64,000 nucleotides of DNA from Elymus sibiricus (lineage: Eukaryota; Streptophyta; Magnoliopsida; Poales; Poaceae). The notes beneath the pieces were generated by a model. The model was not told where the DNA came from. It ran no database searches and saw only the letters and a list, made by a program, of their open reading frames with translations. Shown here piece after piece: positions 37,060 to 46,989 of this stretch. Numbering within the stretch: the first letter of the stretch is position 1; each line of letters begins with the position of its first letter. Both the position numbers and the translations under genes were made by a program. The stretch lies in assembly GCA_039707655.1 (NCBI GenBank), contig CM077672.1, positions 454,996,390 to 455,060,389 on the forward strand, written 5' to 3'.

Positions 37060-37235
37060 TTTAGAAAAATACAAAAATAAGAAACAACCAGGGGGACCCA
37101 CCTGGTGCCCACGAGGCACCAGGGCGCGCCATGCCCCCAGGCGTGCCCTGGTACCTCATGGGCCCCACGTGAGCCTTCCCGACTCCGTTTTCTTCTGGAT
37201 TACTTGTTTTGCAAGATAAAAATCTATATATATAC
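37060..37235 (+). promoter_or_regulatory. LTR-like hairpin-plus-TATA module upstream of the third ORF in E4
   Basis: Bases 37108-37162 repeat the LTR's GC-rich hairpin (CCCACGAGGCACCAGGGCG with its complement), and the flanking CCAGGGGGACCCACCTGGTG resembles the LTR sequence before it (30863-30882). A TATATATATA run follows at 37225-37234, then an untranslated-like leader up to the ATG at 37322. The same order exists in the LTR promoter. An internal promoter for the third ORF is inferred; no experimental support is available here. Confidence 0.55.
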
Positions 37236-37321
37236 TCCCAGACGTTTTCACCACCGTATCGCAGAAATCTCCTCTATTCTTGTTTCGTGCTGTTTTCTAC
37301 CAGATTTTGATGCCAGGCACC

Positions 37322-37863
37322 ATGTCTTCTTCTTCCTCCAACAATGTGGGAGACGATGCTTGGTTAATGCAGATGGAGCTCCGGAGGGGGGAGGAAGGAG
37401 AAACTACCATGGAAGAAGATGATGGAGATTCTCTCGAGGTCCACCCTTGGCTTCCGAGAGGGGAACCCTTGCCGGTATCTCCACAATTCTGAACCCGCAT
37501 CAAGCCATGAGAAGCACTACATGCCATGGGAATCCAGAGGTACAAGAAGGGCTTCCCCCTAGAAGGCCCTTACACAGGTTACATCGGAACAATTTTCATA
37601 ACTTGGTTCACAATTATGGGGTTGAAAATACTCCTCGTATGCACATACCCTCCAATTGGGACATCTCTCATCCAAGTGAAAGTGATGCAGGAAAGAACGC
37701 TTGGGGCCCGGAGAATAAGCATATTATGGCCGAAGTCCAAAGGAATACAGAGATGATACAGCATGTGCTCCGGGAAATCCAGAGCCTAAAGGAGATCCTA
37801 ATTAATGTCATGAAGGACAAGCCCACCACTTCATCACCACCATCACCGAAGAAGGAGACTTGA
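37322..37863 (+). pseudogene. Third ORF of E4 downstream of pol, frameshifted, unknown function
   Basis: Starts MSSSSSNNVGDDAWLMQMEL, an acidic Ser- and Glu-rich stretch that stops at 37492. A second frame (within 37447-37863) resumes with HNYGVENTPRMHIPSNWDIS and a helical, coiled-coil-like end (MAEVQRNTEMIQHVLREIQS and onward) finishing in Pro/Ser-rich KKET. The two parts fit one ancestral ORF with at least one frameshift around 37490-37610. It sits after integrase and before the 3' LTR, where env-like or accessory ORFs occur in some plant Gypsy elements. There is no signal peptide or transmembrane segment, so an envelope role is not supported. The upstream LTR-like promoter suggests separate transcription. 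Confidence 0.5.
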
Positions 37864-39395
37864 GCACATGGGTATGGGCACTCCCCTTGGCTTTTGCCAA
37901 GCTTGGGGGAGGTGCCCCGGTATCGTATCACCATCACTTTTATTATCTTTACCTATTTTTAGTTCGATCCTTAGTTATTTCGTGATCTAGTTGAATAAAA
38001 GTTTAGTATGATCTATTTTCGAGTATTAGCTTCGTGATCTATCTATCTATGAGATCGAGTTGAGAGTTATATAATAAAGAGTAGTTTGAGTTTTTGTTTC
38101 TTTACTTTCATGTTCCAATTCTAGCAATGAAAATAATGAAAAAGATCATATGCTAATCTTATGGAAAGTAATGACATTACATAAAGAAAAGTATAAGTGG
38201 TAAAATTTATTGGAAGTTAACAAACATAGCATTAGTCAATGATCCAATTCATGAAAGAATTAATAAGGGAAGAGAAGATTCACATGCAAATATACTATCT
38301 TGGACATCTTTTATGATTGTGAGCCCCCATTAAGTATTTTATGCCAAATTGTTGACGTTGGACAAGGAAGACAGCGCAATGAATTATGTTTGTTCATATT
38401 CACATAGAAGTTATATTGTTATAGATCCTCCAACATGTGGTGCTTGCCCAATATCTTTGCTAGCCAAAAATCCGCACCAAGTAGAGATACTACTTGTGCA
38501 TCCAAACCCTTAAGCCCAGTTTCATGTCATGAGAGTCCACTATATCTACCTATGGATTGAATAAGATCCTTCAAGTAAGTTGTCATTGGTGCAAAAAGCA
38601 ATAAAAATGCCTCTAAATATGTCTAAACTTTTATTGTAAGGGAAATAAGCTTTGTACGAACTTGTGATGGTAAAGAAATAAAAGCGACAGACTGCATAAT
38701 AAAGGTTGCTATCACAAGGGGCAATATAAAGTGATGTTCCTTTGCATTAAGAGCTTGTGCATCCAACAACAAAAAGCGCATGACAACCTCTGCTTCCCTC
38801 TGCAAAGGGCCTATCCTTTACTTTTATGTATTTACTTTTTATGCAAGAGTCAATAGTGTTATCCTCTACTTTCTTTTTATTTTTCTCTTTTGCAAGCATC
38901 GTGTGGTGGGGAAAGATCTAAGCATATATATCCAGTTGGATATGAGTGATCATGAGTTATTATTGTTGACATCACCCTTGAGGTGAATAAGTTGGGAGGC
39001 GAAATCACAAGCCCCTATCTTTCTATGTGTCTGGCTGAAACTTTTTGCTCCATATATATGTCGTGAGTGTTAGCAATCATAGAAGACTAAATGATGGTTG
39101 AGTATGTGGACTTGCTAAATAGCTCCTACATGAGACCCTTCCTAAAAATATGATGAATTGTAATTGCATTGTTGACTGAGAATATAGTTTGTTAGTTTTC
39201 AAGAAAGTTTATGCCTTATACTCCATTGTTGTGATGAATTGTTACTTGTTCATCAGAAGTTTATGATAATAAATATTGTTGTTATAATAATCATGATGCT
39301 ACTATGTCCGTATTTTGTTTTTATCGACACCTCTCTCTCTAAACATGTGGACATGATTATCGATATCGGCTTTCGCTTGAGGACAAGCGAGGTCT
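37864..39395 (+). other. E4 3' non-coding region
   Basis: AT-rich, no coding homology. It contains AAGCTTGGGGGAGGTGCCCC at 37899-37918, a motif resembling the polypurine tract, and blocks similar (reverse complement) to the internal region of the minus-strand Gypsy element at 59270-60377, for example 38411-38450 against about 60225-60265. Confidence 0.75.
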
Positions 39396-39409
39396 AAGCT
39401 TGGGGGAGT
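39396..39409 (+). other. E4 polypurine tract
   Basis: AAGCTTGGGGGAGT immediately before the 3' LTR, the plus-strand priming site; the same motif family as AAGCTTGGGGATGC in E1-E3. Confidence 0.85.
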
Positions 39410-40920
39410 TGATACGTCCATTTTGCATCATGTTTTGCTACTGTTATTTATAGTGTTTTTGATCAATATAACACTTTGTGGAGCAATTCTAATGCCTTTC
39501 CTCTCTTAATATGCAAGATTTACACAAGGAGGGAGAATGCCGGCAGCTGGAATTCTGGACCTGAAAAAGCTATGTCAGAGATACCTATTCTGCACATCTC
39601 CAAATGAGCTGAAATTTCACGGAGAATTAATTTGGAATAAAAAAAAATACTGGAATCAAGAAGTACCAGAGGGGGCCACCCAGGTGCCCACGAGGCACCA
39701 GGGCGCGCCACCCCCCCAGGCGCGCCCTGGTACCTCGTGGGGCCCCTGGCCAGCCTCTGGCCCCCATTTTCTGGTATATAAGTCATTTTGCCCTAGAAAA
39801 ATATAGAGAAGACTTTCGGGACAGTGCGCCGCCGTGTCGAGGCGGAACTTGGGTAGGAGCACTTTTGCTCTCCGGCGGAGAGATTCTGCGGGGGATACTT
39901 CCCTCCGGGAGGGGGAAATCATCGTCATCGACATCACCAGCGATCCTCTCATCGTGGGAGGACAAATCTTCATCAACATCTTCACCAGCACCATCTCATC
40001 TCAAACCCTAGTTAATCTCTTGTATTCAATCTTTGTCTCAAAACCTCAGATTGGTACCTGTGGGTTGCTAGTAGTGTTGATTACATCTTGTAGTTGATGC
40101 TAGTTGGTTTATTTGGTGGAAGATTATATGTTCAGATCTATTATGCTATTCAATCCCTCTCTGATCTTGGATATGAACATGATTTGTGAGTAGTTACTTT
40201 TGTTCTTGAGGACATGGGAGAAGTCTAAGTAATCATGTGAATTTGGTATTCGTTCGATATTTTGATGATATGTATGTTGTTGATTCTCTTAGTGGTGTCA
40301 TGTGAACGTCGACTACATGACACTTCACCATCTTTGGGCCTAAGGGAATGCATTGTGGAGTAGTAACTAGATGATGGGTTGCTAGAGTGACAGAAGCTTA
40401 AACCCTAGTTTATGCACTATTTCGTAAGGGGCTGATTTGGATCCATATGTTTAATGTTATGGTTAGAGTTATCTTAATTCGTCTTTCGTAGTTGTGGATG
40501 CTTGCGAGAGGGGGTAATCATAAGTGGGAGGCTTGTTCAAGTAAGAACAGCACCCAAGCACCGGTCCACCCACATATCAAATTATCAAAGTAGCGAACGC
40601 GAATCAAACAAACATGATGAAAGTGACTAGATGAAATTCCCATGTGTCCTCGAGAACACTTTACTTACTATAAGAGATCGTTCCGGCTTGTCCTTTGCTA
40701 CAAAAAGGATTGGGCCAACTTGCTGCAATCTTTGTTACTATTGTTACTTGTCACTTGTTACAAATTATCTTGCTATCAAACTACTCGTTACCGATAATTT
40801 CAGTGCTTGCAAAAAATACCTTGCTGAAAACCGCTTGTCATTTCCTTCTACTCCCGTTGGGTTCGACACTCTTACTTATCGAGAGGACTACGATTGATCC
40901 CCTATACTTGTGGGTCATCA
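39410..40920 (+). repeat. E4 3' LTR
   Basis: 1,511 bp partner of the 5' LTR. Hairpin at 39687-39741, TATA box at 39775-39782. Near 40700 it retains a short CTACAAAAAGGATTG stretch absent from the 5' LTR, which instead carries a short G-rich sequence. Confidence 0.95.
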
Positions 40921-42112
40921 ACGGTGGGTAAACAAATTACTGTTGGGCAATTGATAGAAAAGCAAATAATCATGACGATATCCAAGGCAATGATCATGTA
41001 TATAGGCATCATGTCCGAGACAAGTAGACCGACTCCTGCCTGCATCTACTACTATTACTCCACACATCGACCGCTATCCAGCATGCATCTAGTGTATTAA
41101 CTCCATAGAGAACGGAGTAACGCCTTAAGAACAATGACATGATGTAGGCAAGATAAACTCACGTATGAATAAACCCCATTTTTTATCCTTAATAGCAACG
41201 ATACATACGTGTCATGTCCCTTTCTGTCACTGGGATTGAGCACCGCAAGATCGAACCCATTACAAAGCACCTCTTCCCATGGCAAGATAAATCAATCTAG
41301 TTGGCCAAACCAAATCAATAGATCGGAGAAGAAATACGAAGCTATAACGATCATGCATAAAAGAGATCAGAGAAGACTCAAATAATATTCATGGATAATC
41401 TGATCATAAACTCACAATTCATCGGATCCCAACAAACACACCGCAAAAAGTGATTACATCGGATAGAACTCCAAGAACATCGAGGAGAACATTGTATTGA
41501 AGATCAAAAAGAGAGAAGAAGCCATCTAGCTACTAACTATGGACCCGAAGGTATGTGGTAAACTACTCATGCATCATCGGAAGGGCAGCAAGGTTGATGT
41601 AGAGCCCCTCCGTGACCGATTCCCCCTCCGGCGGAGTGCCGAAACAGGCCTCCAGATGGGATCTCTCGAGAACAGAAACTTGCGGCGGCGGAAAAAGTAT
41701 TTCGTGGACTCCCCTGAGGGTTTCTGATTTTTTGGGAATTTATAGTGGTGGAATTAGGTCAAACGGAGCTGGGGTGGGCCCACGAGGCACCAGGGCGCGC
41801 CGCCCCCCCCAGGTGCGTCCTGGTGGCTCGTGGCCACCTCCTCTGGCGTTTGGTCTTCTCCCGAAGCTTCTAGTGTTGTATATGTCCAGGAAAAAATCTC
41901 CAAAAAGTTTCGTGGCATTTGGACTTCGTTTGGTATTGATTTTCTGTAAAACAAAAAATAGGCAGAAAACAGCAACTGGCACTGGGCACTAAGTTAATAG
42001 GTTAGTCCCAAAAAATGATATATAATTGCTGAAAATGCATATAAAACATCCAAGATTGATAATATAACAGCATGGAACAATCAAAAATTATAGGTACGTT
42101 GGAGACGTATCA

Positions 42113-43438
42113 GCATCCCCAAGCTTAATTCCTGCTCGTCCTCGAGTAGGTAAATGATAAAAACAGAATTTTTGATGTGGAATGCTGCCTATCATATTCA
42201 TCATATATTCTTTTCTTTTGTAGTATGGACATTGGACTTGAATGATTCAAAGCAATAGTCTATAGTTTTACATGAAGATTTAAATACGCAAGCATGCTAA
42301 CAAGCAATCATGTCTTTTAAAATATCAATGCTAAAGAAAGTTATCCCTAGCCCATTATGCTCAATCATTGATCCATTCATGAAACACACTCAAATATTAG
42401 CTACATCCAATGCACAAGTATGACAATAGTGGTCTCTAGTTGGTGCTTTATAAGAGAAGATGGAGACTCAAGAAAATAAAAATTGCATAAAAGTAAATAG
42501 ATAGGCCCTTCGCAGAGGGAAGCAGAGATTTGTCAAATGTGCCAGAGCTCAAAGCTTAAATTAAAAAGATAAAAATATTTTGAGAGGCATGCTTTTCCTG
42601 TCAACGAAAACGACCGAGAATTCCCAATATCTTCCATGCTAGACACATCATAGGCGGTTCCAAAACAGAAAGTAAAGTTTATTTCCTTTCCACCATTCTT
42701 TCACAATCCATGGCTAGCCGTATCCACGGGTGCCCTCCATACCATCACTTTCCAAGGAATTTTGTTTATATTAATTTTTGATTTCATTGTGGGACTGGGC
42801 ATCCCTATTACCAGCCACTCTCTCGTGCAATGACAAGTGAATAAACACTCATCATGAGAATAACACACCAAGCATGGAAAATATTGGCCACCCCCTACCG
42901 CTTCATGAGCGGTACGGGTACACAAAACGGAAAATTATTTTGAAAATTAGAGTTGGCACACGCAAATTTACTTGGAACGGCATTGAAATGCCGCATATAG
43001 GTAGATATAGTGGACTAATTTGGCACAACTTGGGTTTAAGGATTTTGGATGCACAAGCAGTATTTCCGCTTAGTACAAATGAAGGCTAGCAAAAGATTGA
43101 GAAGCAACCAACGAAAAAATGAAAACGGTCATAAACATGCATTGAAAATAACTAACACCGAATAATGCACCATAACTAGGATATAATTTCGTGGCATAAC
43201 TATTGACTTAATGTGCATGCATAGGGAATCACAAACCTTAACACTAATATTCTTACTAAATCACAATTACTCACTAACATGACTCACATATTATCATTTC
43301 CATATCGCAAAACTATTGCAAGGAATCACACTTATCATATCCAATGATCTATATGAAAGTTTTTATTATATCCCTCTTGAATATTCATCACTTTGGGACC
43401 AAATTCATATCTTGTGCAAATTACCGTTACTTTCATCA
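42113..43438 (-). other. E3 3' non-coding region, polypurine tract side
   Basis: Begins with the complement of the AAGCTTGGGGATGC polypurine tract and is nearly identical to E1 at 21395-22721. No coding homology. Confidence 0.8.
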
Positions 43439-43596
43439 ACTCTCAAAAAGATTTAAGTGAAGCATGAGAGTGTAAATATTTCTTCAAAACTTTAATTTTA
43501 CCAACTCTCAAAATAATATAAGTGAATCATGAGAGTTTATTTCTTCAAAATTATCCACCGCCGTGCTCAAAAATATTTAAGTGAAGCAATAGAGCA
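43439..43596. repeat. Hairpin array in the E3 3' non-coding region
   Basis: Units at 43439-43471, 43504-43536 (both perfect ACTCTCA/TGAGAGT stems) and 43564-43596 (TGCTCAA/TAGAGCA, one mismatch), each with a 19-base loop carrying TAAGTGAAGCA or TAAGTGAATCA. Confidence 0.75.
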
Positions 43597-44568
43597 ACTG
43601 CCTAGCTCAAAAAATTTAAGTGAAGCACATAGAGTATTCTAACAAATTATGATGAACGTGTGGCTCTCTCAAAATAGGTGTGTTCAGCAAGGATGATTGT
43701 GACAAACTAAAAAGCAAACCAAGCAAAGACTCATATAATACATGACGCTCCAAGCAAAACACATATCATGTGACGAATAAAAATATAGCTCCAAGTAAAA
43801 TTACCGATGGTTGGTAGAAGAAAGAGGGGATGCCTTCCGGGGCATCCCCAAGCTTAGACGCTTGAGTCTTCCTTGAATATTACCTTGGGGTGCCTCGGGC
43901 ATCCCCAATCTTAGGCTCTTGCCACTCCTTATTCCTTCATCCATCGTGATCTCACCCAAAACTTGAAAACTTCAATCACACAAAACTCAACAAAACCTTC
44001 GTGAGATCCGTTAGTATAACAAAACAAATCACTACTTTAAGTACTGTTGCAAACCCATTCATATTTTATTTTTGCATTATACCTACTGTATTCTAACTTC
44101 TCCATGGCTTATACCCCCCGATACAATCCATAGTTTCATCAAAACAAGCAAGCAACACATCAAAAATAGAATCTATCAAAAACAGAACAGTCTGTAGAAA
44201 TCTATTTAAAAGCCATACTTCTGTAAATCCAAAAATTCTGGAAAATTAGGACAACGTGGGCAATTCATCTACCAATACTGTGTAAAAATTTCATATTTTT
44301 TTGATGCTCCAGTACAGAACCAAAATTCCAGCACTGGACGCAAAACTTTCTGTTTTCCAAACAGCATCAATTATACTATCTTCCAAATCGTCCTAAAGGT
44401 TTTACTTGGCACAAACACTAATTAAAAACATAAAAACATAATCATAACAGTAACATGAAAGTGAAAAATCACAATAACAGAAACAAATAAAAAAATTATT
44501 TTATTCATTGGGTTGCCTCCCAACAAGCGCTATTGTTTTATGCCCCTAGCTAGGCATAATGCATAGTT

Positions 44569-45132
44569 TCAAGTATTGTCATCTTTGGTTTTAGTAATCT
44601 TTATAGGAGTTTTCTCAAACCCGGGTGGTTCTTTACGCTTCCCATTATTCTCCGAAAAATAGGCAATTTTAAGGTCTAAAATATCCAATCGCTTATTGCA
44701 TAAAGAAATCAAGGTGTTCGTGCGATTGAGATTTCCACTAATATTTTTAAGAGGCTCGTTAGACTTTTGCAACTCAACCAAATTTTTCTGCATATCACCC
44801 AATTTGTCTAATATTTGAGCCCCCTCTTGAGTAAAAGCAAAATCCTTTTGTTGTGGTGGAATCCCCAATATACCTTCTATTATTTCATAGGCAGTATTAG
44901 CCTCACTTTCAATAAAATTCCCTTTTGCGGCAAAATCCAAAAGTTGTCTATGATGCATGGTTAAACCTATATAGAAATTGTGAAGCAAAATTTTTAAATC
45001 CCCCTTTACAGAGCAAACGCGGTAGGATTCCATTAACCTATATCAAGCATCTTTAAGATTTTTTCCTTGTTTTTGTTTCAAGTAAAGTACTTCAAAATCC
45101 GGCGAAAAAGGAGGGATAGTCACGCTAGTCAT
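44569..45132 (-). pseudogene. E3 gag remnant with an internal stop
   Basis: From a start at 45132 (MTSVTIPPF) the frame soon meets gag-like sequence: LYLKQKQGKNLKDA, then a TGA at 45045-45043 where Trp is expected in the conserved DAWYR motif, then RLMESYRVC and LLHNFYIGLT, the second half of the Retrotrans_gag domain. It continues to about residue 187 with a helical, charged segment (LDKLGDMQKNLVELQKSN). The N-terminal half of the gag core is missing, and no protease follows. It retains a different portion of gag from E1, so the two copies arose through different internal deletions. Confidence 0.75.
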
Positions 45133-45295
45133 GATGGCGAATCAAGCAAAAGAACAAACAAGAAAAAGGCAAACAAAAAATATTTTTGTATTTTTGTAAA
45201 AACTTTTTAGAAGTGGGGGAGATGAAAACGAGAGGCAAATAAAATAAATGCAAGGAGATGAGAGTTTTATGCGTAGGTACTTGATAGATGTTGGT

Positions 45296-46122
45296 GATAA
45301 ATCAATCTAGTTGGCCAAACCAAATCAATAGATCGGAGAAGAAATACGAAGCTATAATAATCATGCATAAAAGAGATCAGAGAAGACTCAAATAATATTC
45401 ATGGATAATCTGATCATAAACTCACAATTCATCGGATCCCAACAAACACACCGCAAAAAGTGATTACATCGGATAGAACTCCAAGAACATCGAGGAGAAC
45501 ATTGTATTGCAGATCAAAAAGAGAGAAAATGCCATCTAGCTACTAACTATGGACCCGAAGGTCTATGGTAAACAACTCACGCATCATCGGAAGGGCAGCA
45601 AGGTTGATGTAGAGCCCCTCCGTGATCGATTCCCTCTCCGGCGGAGTGCCAAAAAAGGCCTCCAGATGGGATCTCTCGAGAACTGAAACTTGCGGCGGCG
45701 GAAAAAGTATTTCGTGGACTCCCCTGAGAGTTTCTGATTTTTTGGGAATTTATAGTGGTGGAATTAGGTCAAACGGAGCTGGGGTGGGCCCATGAGGCAC
45801 CAGGGCGCGCTTGCCCCCCCAGGCGCGCCCTGGTGGCTCGTGGCCACCTCCTCTGGCGTCTGGTCTTCTCCCGAAGCTTCTAGTGTTGTATATGTCCAGA
45901 AAAAATGTCCAAAAGGTTTCGTGGCATTTGGACTTCGTTTGGTATTGATTTTCTGTAAAACAAAAAACAGGCAGAAAACAACAACTGGCACTAGCCACTA
46001 AGTTAATAGTTTAGTCCCAAAAAATGATATATAATTGCTGTAAATGCATATAAAAACATCCAAGATTGATAATATAACAACATGGAACAATAAAAAATTA
46101 TAGATACGTTGGAGACGTATCA
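45296..46122 (-). repeat. E3 5' LTR, truncated
   Basis: Begins abruptly within the LTR (GATAAATCAATCTAG); equivalent to 41287-42112 of the 3' copy. Hairpin at about 45788-45843. The left part and primer-binding site were lost by a deletion joined at about 45293. Confidence 0.88.
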
Positions 46123-46989
46123 AGCACCGCAAGATTGAACCCATCACAAAGCACCTCTCCCATTGCAAGATAAATCAATCTAGTAGGCCAAACCAAATCG
46201 ATAGATCGGAGAGAAATACAAAGCTATAACAATCATGCATAAAAGAGTTCAGAGAAGACTCAAATATTTCTTATGAATAATCTGATCATAAACTCACAAT
46301 TCATCGGATCCCAACAAACACACCGCAAAAGAAGATTACATCGGATAGAACTCCAAGAACATCGAGGAGAACATTGTATTGAAGATCAAAGGGAGAGAAG
46401 AAGCCATCTAGCTACTAGCTATGGACCCGTAGGTCTGTGGTAAACTACTCCCACATCATCGGAAGGGCAGCAATGTTGATGTTGAAGCCCTCTGTGATCG
46501 ATTCACCCTCCGGCGGAGTACCGGAAAAGGCCTCCAGATGGGATCGCGGAAGAACATAGGCTTGCGGCGGTGGAAAGGTTTTCTCTTCTGGCTCTCTGAT
46601 GGTTTCCCAATATTTGTGAATTTATAGAAGTGGAATTAGGTCAAACGGAGTCACATGGGCCCCACAAGGCAACACGGCGCGCCCCCCCTCGGGCGCGCCC
46701 TGTTGCCTTGTGAAGCCTCCGTGAGGCTTCTAGCCTCCTCCCGAAGCTTCCAAGGTTTCTTTTGTCCAGAAAAAAATCTCCAAAAAGTTTCGTGGCATTT
46801 GGACTTCATTTGGTACTGTTTCTCTGAAAAGCCAAAAACAAGCAGAAAACAGCAACTGGCACTGCGCACTAGGTTAATAGGTTAGTCCCAAAAAATGATA
46901 TATAATCGCATATAAAAACATCCAAGATTGATACTATAATAGCATGGAACAATAAAAAATTATAGATACGTTGGAGACGTATCAACAAC

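Larger units (their letters stand above)
30605..40920 (+). mobile_element. E4: full-length Gypsy retrotransposon with gag-pol, inserted in E3's 3' LTR
   Basis: A perfect ACGGT duplication flanks it (30600-30604 and 40921-40925). 5' LTR 30605-32109, primer-binding site 32121-32137, gag 32216-33430, pol 33411-37033, a third decayed ORF 37322-37863, a long 3' non-coding region, polypurine tract 39396-39409 and 3' LTR 39410-40920. The LTRs differ by roughly 35-40 substitutions and a few indels by eye (about 2.5 percent), implying a moderately young insertion. The integrase has no obvious chromodomain after it. This is the youngest layer of the nest and the only copy with a recognisable polymerase. 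Confidence 0.95.
30269..42112 (-). repeat. E3 3' LTR, split by E4 (30269-30604 and 40926-42112)
   Basis: Joined across E4's ACGGT duplication it gives about 1,523 bp. GC-rich hairpin at about 41778-41834 and TATA-like sequence at about 41739-41746 on the minus strand. The polypurine tract adjoins at 42113-42127. Confidence 0.9.
30269..46122 (-). mobile_element. E3: non-autonomous Gypsy-type retrotransposon in E2's 5' LTR, hosts E4
   Basis: A perfect AGCAC duplication flanks it (30264-30268 and 46123-46127). The 3' LTR is 30269-30604 plus 40926-42112, interrupted by E4. The internal region 42113-45295 closely matches E1. A deletion at about 45293-45296 has removed the primer-binding site and the first part (plus-strand view) of the 5' LTR, which remains as 45296-46122. 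The only coding remnant is gag (44569-45132). After this deletion the copy cannot be reverse-transcribed normally, so it is fixed in place. Confidence 0.9.
17999..46984 (-). mobile_element. E2: Gypsy-type LTR retrotransposon, non-autonomous, hosts E1 and E3
   Basis: The element reads on the minus strand. A perfect target duplication ACAAC flanks it (17994-17998 and 46985-46989). Its 3' LTR is 17999-18737 (with an internal deletion), its 5' LTR is 29573-30268 plus 46128-46984, and a primer-binding site lies at 29546-29562. The internal region is 18738-19834 plus 26857-29572, interrupted by E1 at its CTGAG target. The only long frame is an orphan ORF (28588-29316); no protease, reverse transcriptase or integrase is present, so it must have moved with enzymes from another element. 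Both its LTRs end ...CAGACTACAAGTAGCA, unlike E1 and E3 (...CAGCTCACAAGTAGCA), supporting their pairing. Confidence 0.9.
29573..46984 (-). repeat. E2 5' LTR, split by E3 (29573-30268 and 46128-46984)
   Basis: The two pieces join across E3's AGCAC duplication to give an LTR of about 1,553 bp that begins TGATACGTCTCC on the minus strand. Bases 46659-46715 hold the GC-rich hairpin with an A:T-substituted stem; the TATA-like sequence follows at about 46618-46626 on the minus strand. Confidence 0.9.

Noticed and set aside
37322..37863. Third ORF of E4 as an envelope gene
   Set aside because: No signal peptide, transmembrane segment or Cys pattern; the protein is acidic with a coiled-coil end.
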